DNA of 10,315 bases, taken from contig JASLMY010000177.1 of assembly GCA_030746295.1 (NCBI GenBank), positions 1 through 10,315 of the forward strand, given 5' to 3'. Shown here in pieces: positions 6,076-10,315 of this stretch. This DNA comes from Alphaproteobacteria bacterium. Lineage in GTDB: Bacteria > Pseudomonadota > Alphaproteobacteria > GCA-2731375. Both the position numbers and the translations under genes were made by a program. A model generated the notes under the pieces. It worked only from the letters and a program-made list of their open reading frames with translations, made no database searches and was not told the origin of the DNA. Position 1 is the stretch's first letter. Every line of letters begins with the position of its first letter.

Positions 6076-7449
6076 ATGCCGCGCATATTGGTCATCGACG
6101 ACGAAGAAGCCAGCTGCCGCACGCTGAAGCTGCACTTCGACGAGCGCGGCTTCGATGTGGAGACCGCGCTCAGCGCCGTCGAGGGCCTCGAGAAGCTGGA
6201 AGGGCGTCCGGCCGACGTCGTGATCTCGGACATCCGAATGCCGGGCCGCGACGGCCTGTCACTGCTGGGGGAGATCCAGAGCCGCTACGCCGGCTTGCCG
6301 GTCATCATGATCACGGCCTACCAGGACCTCGAGAGCACCGTCGCTGCCATGCATGCCGGCGCCGTCGACTACGTTCCCAAGCCCATCGACCTCGAAGAGC
6401 TGGAAGCCGCCGTGGATCGGGCGGTGGCGTTGCGGGCCGACGAGGGCGACGACGGCCTGGTGGTCGATTCCGGCGCCGCGGCGGGCACCATCATCGGCCG
6501 CAGCCGCGGCATGAAGGAGGTCTTCAAGTCGATCGGGATGGTCTCGCAGAGCCGGGTGACGGTGCTGATCCTGGGAGAATCCGGCACCGGTAAGGAGCTG
6601 GTCGCGCGCGCCATCCACAAGGCCAGCCCAGATGCCGCGCAGCCGTTCGTCGCCGTCAACTGCGCCGCTCTCGTCGAAACCCTGTTGGAAAGCGAGATGT
6701 TCGGCCATGAGCGCGGGGCCTTTACCGGCGCCGTCGCCAGCCGCAAGGGCAAGGTCGAGCTCGCCGGCGAGGGGGCGCTGTTCCTGGACGAGGTGAGCGA
6801 GCTGTCGCCGCGCATGCAGGGCAAACTCTTGCGGCTTCTGGAAGAGCGCGAGTACAGCCCGGTTGGCAGCACCGCGACCAAGATCAGCAAGGCCCGCTTC
6901 ATCACCGCGACCAACGTCGACCTGACCGAGCGGGTCAGGGTCGGCGAGTTCCGAGAGGACCTCTTCTACCGCCTCAACGTCGTCAACATCCAGCTGCCAC
7001 CCCTGCGTGAGCGGCCGGGCGACATCCCGGTGCTGGTCGAGCATCTGCTGAAGAAGATCAATCGCGAGGTCCGCAAGGGTGTTCGACGGGTGCCCTCGGA
7101 AGTGTTGGATACGTTGATCGCCTACACTTGGCCGGGCAATGTGCGGCAGCTCGAAAACGTCCTCATGAAGGCAGTCGTCCTGGCTCAGGGCGATGTCCTG
7201 AATCTTGCCGATCTTCCCGACGAGATCTCGGGCGATCGAACGGCCGACTCGGCGGCGATCCGAACGGAGCCGGAGACGGGCCGTGAGGCGGGATCTGGGG
7301 CATCCCTCAAGGACGTGGAGCGCCACCACATCGAGCGGGTCCTGGCCAGCACGAGTTGGCACAAGGGTCGTGCCTGCCAGATCCTGGGGATTAGTCGACC
7401 CCGTCTGGAGCGCCGCATTCGCGAGTATGGCCTCGAGCCGCAGAATTGA
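6076..7449 (+). CDS. NtrC-family sigma-54-dependent response regulator
   Basis: The product has 457 residues. The receiver domain (1-120) has the acidic pair D8-D9, phospho-acceptor D52 in V-V-I-S-D-I-R-M-P, the M-I-T-A-Y switch and Y-V-P-K-P-I-D. The AAA+ domain (about 135-370) has Walker A G-E-S-G-T-G-K-E (167-174), the sigma-54 contact loop G-A-F-T-G-A (214-219), Walker B L-F-L-D-E (235-239), F-R-E-D-L-F-Y-R-L-N and W-P-G-N-V-R-Q-L-E-N. A Fis-type helix-turn-helix spans about 413-455 (C-Q-I-L-G-I-S-R-P-R-L-E-R-R-I). It therefore activates sigma-54 promoters after phosphorylation by the adjacent kinase. ATG 6076 gives the usual receiver start; GTG 6067, one base after the kinase stop, is an in-frame alternative. 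Either way the two genes should be translationally coupled. A sigma-54 promoter with flanking palindromes lies directly downstream, most likely its target. Confidence 0.95.
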   Translation: MPRILVIDDEEASCRTLKLHFDERGFDVETALSAVEGLEKLEGRPADVVISDIRMPGRDGLSLLGEIQSRYAGLPVIMITAYQDLESTVAAMHAGAVDYVPKPIDLEELEAAVDRAVALRADEGDDGLVVDSGAAAGTIIGRSRGMKEVFKSIGMVSQSRVTVLILGESGTGKELVARAIHKASPDAAQPFVAVNCAALVETLLESEMFGHERGAFTGAVASRKGKVELAGEGALFLDEVSELSPRMQGKLLRLLEEREYSPVGSTATKISKARFITATNVDLTERVRVGEFREDLFYRLNVVNIQLPPLRERPGDIPVLVEHLLKKINREVRKGVRRVPSEVLDTLIAYTWPGNVRQLENVLMKAVVLAQGDVLNLADLPDEISGDRTADSAAIRTEPETGREAGSGASLKDVERHHIERVLASTSWHKGRACQILGISRPRLERRIREYGLEPQN

Positions 7450-7465
7450 GCGGTCGTCGCGGTTT

Positions 7466-7502
7466 CGTTCAATGGTCGCCGGGCATTGAACGATCCGTTC
7501 AA
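7466..7502. promoter_or_regulatory. Candidate enhancer (upstream activating sequence) of alternating CGTTCAA half-sites
   Basis: Three copies of a 7-bp half-site occur in alternating orientation: CGTTCAA 7466-7472, TTGAACG 7486-7492, CGTTCAA 7496-7502. The last two form a perfect 17-bp palindrome, TTGAACGATCCGTTCAA (7486-7502). The first two extend to 9-bp arms (CGTTCAATG and CATTGAACG) nine bases apart. A weaker half-site, TTGAAAC, follows at 7555-7561. The 17-bp palindrome is centred about 130 bp upstream of the expected start of the sigma-54 promoter, the normal place for an NtrC-type enhancer. Binding by the response regulator encoded just upstream is inferred. The outer inverted repeat might alternatively help end that transcript. 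Confidence 0.75.
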
Positions 7503-7598
7503 ACGCTTTGCCCTCCGCGCCTTTTGGAAGCGGCGCAAGCGACGCGCCAACATATTGAAACCATACCGATAAATGTCCGCCAGGTTTCGGGCCGCCCT

Positions 7599-7614
7599 TG
7601 GCCCGTTTCTTGCT
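7599..7614 (+). promoter_or_regulatory. Sigma-54 (RpoN) -24/-12 promoter of the peroxidase operon
   Basis: TGGCCCGTTTCTTGCT at 7599-7614 matches the sigma-54 consensus TGGCACG-N4-TTGCW with a single mismatch. The invariant GG (7600-7601) and GC (7612-7613) are separated by exactly 10 bp. Transcription should start near 7625, leaving about 165 nt of leader before the first peroxidase ATG. The adjacent NtrC-family gene and the palindromes upstream strongly support it. Confidence 0.85.
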
Positions 7615-7676
7615 TAACCTCTTGTTAACGGGTGTTGACGACGCGAGCCCTGCGGTTTGCACGGCGATCACCAAGG

Positions 7677-7707
7677 GGTCGGCGACAGGTGGTACGCCTC
7701 GCCGACC
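7677..7707 (+). promoter_or_regulatory. Strong hairpin in the leader of the peroxidase operon
   Basis: GGTCGGCGA (7677-7685) is perfectly complementary to TCGCCGACC (7699-7707) across a 13-nt loop, and one G-U pair can be added outside. It lies about 50 nt after the predicted sigma-54 start and 83 nt before the first ATG, too far to block the ribosome-binding site directly. It may stabilise the transcript or take part in regulation; no known riboswitch class is recognised. Confidence 0.45.
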
Positions 7708-7790
7708 TGCCGATTGTCGACCGGTGGGATCGATCGGGTGCCAGGCGTCGAAAAGCGGCGTCGCGGCCATTGAGAAGGAGGGAGTAGCAG

Positions 7791-8912
7791 ATGAGATTTC
7801 GAATGACGGGCGGCCTCGGTCGTGCCCTGACGGTTGCGGTGGCCGCCGTCGGAATCACTGCCTTGGTGCTCGAGCCTGCGGCGGCGGCGGACTTCGGACC
7901 GGTCAAGGCGATGAAGGTCGACGCCAAGAAGGCGGCACTGGGTAAGCGGCTGTTCTTCGACAAGCGGCTCTCGGGCGACGTCGCGCTCAGCTGCGCGACT
8001 TGTCACGATCCGGCTAAAGGCTTCGCCGACGGCATGGCGTTGTCGAAGGCCTATCCGGGCTCGGAGGGCTTCCGCAACACGCCGACGCTGATCAACGCAG
8101 CCGGCAAGGCGGCCTGGTTCCACGACGGCCGTCTCGGCACCAACCTGAACGACGTCACTCGCGAGAGCCTGACCGAAACCTACATGATGAACATGGACAT
8201 GCGCCTGATGCAGGAGCGCCTGAAGCAGGACCCGGTCTATGTGAAGATGTTCAAGGAGGCCGGCTGGGGCGAGCCCTCGAACGGCGCGGTTAGAAATGCG
8301 ATCCCGGAATACCTGAAGACGTTGACCTCGCGCGGCGGCCCCTTCGACAAGGGCGCGATGTCCGATTCGGCAAGCCGCGGCTTCGAGCTCTTCAAGGGCA
8401 AGGCCGGCTGCGCCGCCTGTCATTCCGGACCGCGCTTCAGCGATGACAAGCCGCACAACACCGGCGTCCCGGACAACCCCGAGATCTGGGCCAATCCGTT
8501 GCGCCACGTCACCTTCGTCACCTACGCCATGTTCATCGGCCTTGAGGATTACATGAACCTGCGCCGCGATCCGGGCGCCCATGTCCGTATGCATAAGGCG
8601 GACGGCTCCGACGCCGGCCAGTTCATGACCCCGAGCTTGCGTGAGCTGACGCGGACGGCGCCCTACATGCACAACGGCATGATCAAGACGCTGGCCGACG
8701 TGGTCGCCTTCTACAACAAGGGCGGCGGCGACGATCCCAACAAGGACGCGATGTTGAAGCCGCTCGACCTGTCGAGCGAGGAGCAGTCCGATCTGGTCGC
8801 CTTCCTCGAGGCCTTGACCGGCGATCCGCTGACCGGGCCCGAGTTCGTCTGGCAGGACAAGATCCCGGCCAACTACGCCGCGATCAAGAACTGGCGCAAG
8901 GTCAAGAATTAG
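7791..8912 (+). CDS. Periplasmic di-heme cytochrome c peroxidase (MauG/CcpA superfamily), first of a tandem pair
   Basis: The product has 373 residues with a signal peptide (hydrophobic residues 12-28, cleavage after the A-A-A-A run at about 33). Two heme c sites are visible, C68-A-T-C-H72 and C207-A-A-C-H211, one in each half, the pattern of bacterial di-heme peroxidases. Other family blocks are G-K-R-L-F-F-D-K-R-L-S-G-D, R-N-T-P-T-L-I-N-A-A, F-H-D-G-R, T-P-S-L-R-E-L-T-R-T-A-P-Y-M-H-N-G and a C-terminal D-L-V-A-F-L-E-A-L. Enzymes of this family reduce H2O2 or, like MauG, perform oxidative protein maturation. Seventy residues separate H211 from P281, which seems longer than in classical CcpA. 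AGGAGG at 7776-7781, nine bases before the ATG, makes the start secure. It is preceded by a sigma-54 promoter and followed 10 bp later by its paralogue. Peroxidase versus MauG-like function cannot be decided here. Confidence 0.92.
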   Translation: MRFRMTGGLGRALTVAVAAVGITALVLEPAAAADFGPVKAMKVDAKKAALGKRLFFDKRLSGDVALSCATCHDPAKGFADGMALSKAYPGSEGFRNTPTLINAAGKAAWFHDGRLGTNLNDVTRESLTETYMMNMDMRLMQERLKQDPVYVKMFKEAGWGEPSNGAVRNAIPEYLKTLTSRGGPFDKGAMSDSASRGFELFKGKAGCAACHSGPRFSDDKPHNTGVPDNPEIWANPLRHVTFVTYAMFIGLEDYMNLRRDPGAHVRMHKADGSDAGQFMTPSLRELTRTAPYMHNGMIKTLADVVAFYNKGGGDDPNKDAMLKPLDLSSEEQSDLVAFLEALTGDPLTGPEFVWQDKIPANYAAIKNWRKVKN

Positions 8913-8922
8913 GAGACGAGCG

Positions 8923-10062
8923 ATGAAGATCCGCAAGACCACGAGCATTGCTCTCGCCACCCTGGCTCTCGGCGCCGCACAGTTTGGCTTGGCGTCGACG
9001 GCCACGGCCGACATGAACCCGCCCTTGGCGGCACTCGGGCCGCCAAGCGCGCCGCCGGACAACCCGACGACGCCGGCCAAGGTCGAGCTCGGCAAGCTGC
9101 TGTTCTTCGACACCCGACTTTCGGGCGACGCCTCTGTGGCCTGCTCGACCTGTCACGAGCCGGACCAGGGCTGGGGCTTCTCGAACGACATCAGCCGCGG
9201 CTATCCGGGCACGATTCACTGGCGCAACAGCCAAACCGTGGTTAACGCCGCTTACTACAACAAGCTCTTCTGGGTCGGTGCCGCCAAGTCGCTGGAGGCA
9301 CAGGGTCCCTCGGCGGCGAAGGGTGCCGTTGCCGGCAACGGCGAGGCCGATATGATGGAGGCACGGCTCGCCTTCATCCCCGAATACCGCAAGCGCTTCG
9401 CGGAAATCTTCGGCGACCAATGGCCCAAGCTTTCGAATGCCTGGAAGGCCATCGCCGCCTTTGAGCGGACCCTGGTGCAGACCGACACGCCCTTCGACCG
9501 CTACATGCGCGGCGACAAGGGTGCGTTGGACGAAAGTGCCGTCCGGGGCATGAAGCTCTTCACCGGGAAGGCCAACTGCATCGAGTGCCACAACGGCGCC
9601 CTCCTCAGCGACCAGAAGTACTACAATCTGGGCGTGCCGCCGGCCGAGCGGTGGGAGACCGAGGGCCTGGCCCAGATCACCTTCCGCTACGAGCAGTACG
9701 CCAAGGGCGTGACCGAGGAGATGTACCGCAGCATCAAGGACGACGCCGGCCTCTACTACCGGACCAAGGAAAAGGCCGACATTGGCAAGTTCCGTGTGCC
9801 GTCGCTGCGCTACCTCGTCTACACCGCGCCCTATATGCACAACGGCGCCTTCTTCGACCTGAGCGAGGTCGTCGATTTCTACGACGAGGGCGGCGGCAAG
9901 AACGAATTCGCCGCCACCAAGACGGCGCTTCTGAAGCCGCTGAATCTCAGCGACGAGGAGAAGGAAGACCTGGTCGCCTTCCTCGAGTCGCTGAGCGGCG
10001 AGGAGATCAAGATGAAGAACCCGAAACTCCCACCCTACGCGCCCCTGGGGCCGACGAACTGA
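8923..10062 (+). CDS. Periplasmic di-heme cytochrome c peroxidase (MauG/CcpA superfamily), second of a tandem pair
   Basis: The product has 379 residues with a signal peptide (K-I-R-K then a hydrophobic stretch, cleavage near A29) and two heme c sites, C74-S-T-C-H78 and C219-I-E-C-H223. It shares with its neighbour the G-K-x-L-F-F-D-x-R-L-S-G-D block, Y-P-G, (V)-P-S-L-R, T-A-P-Y-M-H-N-G and the D-L-V-A-F-L-E-S-L tail, and has the same 70-residue spacing from the second heme His to the P-S-L-R proline. The two are therefore old paralogues of one subfamily. Where family members normally read W-D-G-R after the first heme, this protein has F-W-V-G-A-A-K-S-L-E. AGGAG overlapping the upstream stop codon gives a good ribosome-binding site. 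The gap to the previous gene is 10 bp and to the next gene 14 bp, so this is one operon. The two enzymes may form a heterodimer or act on different partners (inference). Confidence 0.92.
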   Translation: MKIRKTTSIALATLALGAAQFGLASTATADMNPPLAALGPPSAPPDNPTTPAKVELGKLLFFDTRLSGDASVACSTCHEPDQGWGFSNDISRGYPGTIHWRNSQTVVNAAYYNKLFWVGAAKSLEAQGPSAAKGAVAGNGEADMMEARLAFIPEYRKRFAEIFGDQWPKLSNAWKAIAAFERTLVQTDTPFDRYMRGDKGALDESAVRGMKLFTGKANCIECHNGALLSDQKYYNLGVPPAERWETEGLAQITFRYEQYAKGVTEEMYRSIKDDAGLYYRTKEKADIGKFRVPSLRYLVYTAPYMHNGAFFDLSEVVDFYDEGGGKNEFAATKTALLKPLNLSDEEKEDLVAFLESLSGEEIKMKNPKLPPYAPLGPTN

Positions 10063-10076
10063 GGGAGATGGAACCC

Positions 10077-10315
10077 ATGACAATGCATAAGCAAGCTCAA
10101 AAAGGCGCCGGCAAGTGCCAGATGACGCGGCGGCGCTTTCTGCTGAACTCGGGCATTTCGACGGCGACGGTAATGGTGGTGATGAACGCCGGCACGGCCT
10201 TGGCCCAGAAAGTGCCGGCGATGGTGGCGACCTATCCGCGCAAGAAGATCGCCAAGCTGAGCAAGCTCGAGCAGGACCAGCCGGTGGAATTCGCCTATCC
10301 CGACGAAGGCGCCTA
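10077..10315 (+). CDS. Tat-exported Rieske-type [2Fe-2S] protein resembling arsenite oxidase small subunit, N-terminal part
   Basis: The visible 79 residues run off the right edge. A twin-arginine signal (M-T-R-R-R-F-L-L-N-S-G) is followed by a hydrophobic stretch and T-A-L-A-Q, so a pre-folded cofactor protein is exported by Tat. The mature start, Y-P-R-K-K-I-A-K-L-S-K-L then Q-P-V-E-F-A-Y-P-D-E, matches the N-terminal strand pattern of AioB-type Rieske subunits (Y-P, P-V-x-F-x-Y-P-D). The cluster-binding C-x-H and C-x-x-H motifs would lie beyond the window, so the Rieske identity rests on this segment and the Tat signal. GGGAG at 10064-10068 supports ATG 10077; an in-frame ATG at 10068 is too close to it. 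It is the third gene of the sigma-54 operon. It could serve an AioA-like molybdoenzyme encoded downstream or feed electrons to or from the di-heme proteins. Confidence 0.7.
   Translation, partial: MTMHKQAQKGAGKCQMTRRRFLLNSGISTATVMVVMNAGTALAQKVPAMVATYPRKKIAKLSKLEQDQPVEFAYPDEGA

Noticed and set aside
7486..7502. FNR/CRP-type box at the TTGAACG palindrome
   Set aside because: The core lacks the TTGAT-N4-ATCAA pattern and has a 3-bp spacer; position before a sigma-54 promoter fits an NtrC-type enhancer better.
7497..7575. IHF site between the enhancer and the sigma-54 promoter
   Set aside because: Only a poor match to WATCAA-N4-TTR (around 7497-7509); the AT-rich patch near 7550-7575 is suggestive of bending but not specific enough to annotate.
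6259..7770. Long minus-strand open frame antisense to the response regulator
   Set aside because: An artefact of GC-rich third codon positions; the plus strand encodes a complete NtrC-family protein with all motifs.
7632..7787. Possible 51-codon leader peptide from GTG 7632, ending three bases before the peroxidase ATG
   Set aside because: No convincing ribosome-binding site, an arginine-rich composition typical of chance GC-rich frames, and a strong hairpin in the same stretch.
7668..10083. Two long minus-strand open frames antisense to the two peroxidases that resemble each other
   Set aside because: They mirror the paralogy of the plus-strand genes; no ribosome-binding site or recognisable domain.

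Overview
The window looks like chromosomal DNA from a GC-rich proteobacterium, most likely an alphaproteobacterium of the Rhodospirillales type. This is inferred from the strong G/C bias at third codon positions, the gene families present, a sigma-54/NtrC-type control circuit and abundant periplasmic c-type cytochromes. No rRNA, tRNA, CRISPR array, insertion sequence or phage gene was seen.

Left part (1-2740). The window opens with the last codons of a probable enolase-superfamily (mandelate racemase type) gene. A gene-free stretch of about 350 bp follows, holding a small tandem repeat and a strong inverted repeat. Next comes a divergent pair: a pyridoxamine 5'-phosphate oxidase-like flavoprotein gene on the minus strand and a MocR/PdxR-type regulator (GntR winged helix fused to an aminotransferase fold) on the plus strand. 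The region between them carries two inverted copies of an AAGTGGT motif, one overlapping the -35 of the oxidase-like gene. This is a self-contained vitamin B6-responsive module.

Middle part (2741-7449). A secreted protein with an amicyanin-like type 1 copper motif plus a carboxypeptidase-regulatory-like domain lies on the minus strand. It is divergent from a two-gene plus-strand operon encoding a membrane sensor histidine kinase (periplasmic sensor, HAMP, PAS, HisKA/HATPase) and an NtrC-family sigma-54-dependent response regulator. A near-perfect 21-bp palindrome overlaps candidate promoters in the divergent region.

Right part (7450-10315). Just after the response regulator there is an array of CGTTCAA/TTGAACG half-sites (candidate enhancer), then a near-consensus sigma-54 -24/-12 promoter, then a roughly 165-nt leader with a strong hairpin. 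This leads into an operon of two consecutive periplasmic di-heme peroxidases (MauG/CcpA superfamily) and a Tat-exported Rieske protein resembling the arsenite oxidase small subunit (AioB), cut by the window end.

Working model (inference): the kinase senses a periplasmic cue, the NtrC-type regulator binds the half-site array, and sigma-54 polymerase transcribes the di-heme peroxidase/Rieske operon. The divergent cupredoxin would be part of the same periplasmic electron-transfer system. The logic resembles AioSR control of arsenite oxidase, but with two di-heme peroxidase genes ahead of the Rieske gene and a copper protein nearby. The substrate cannot be told from this window.
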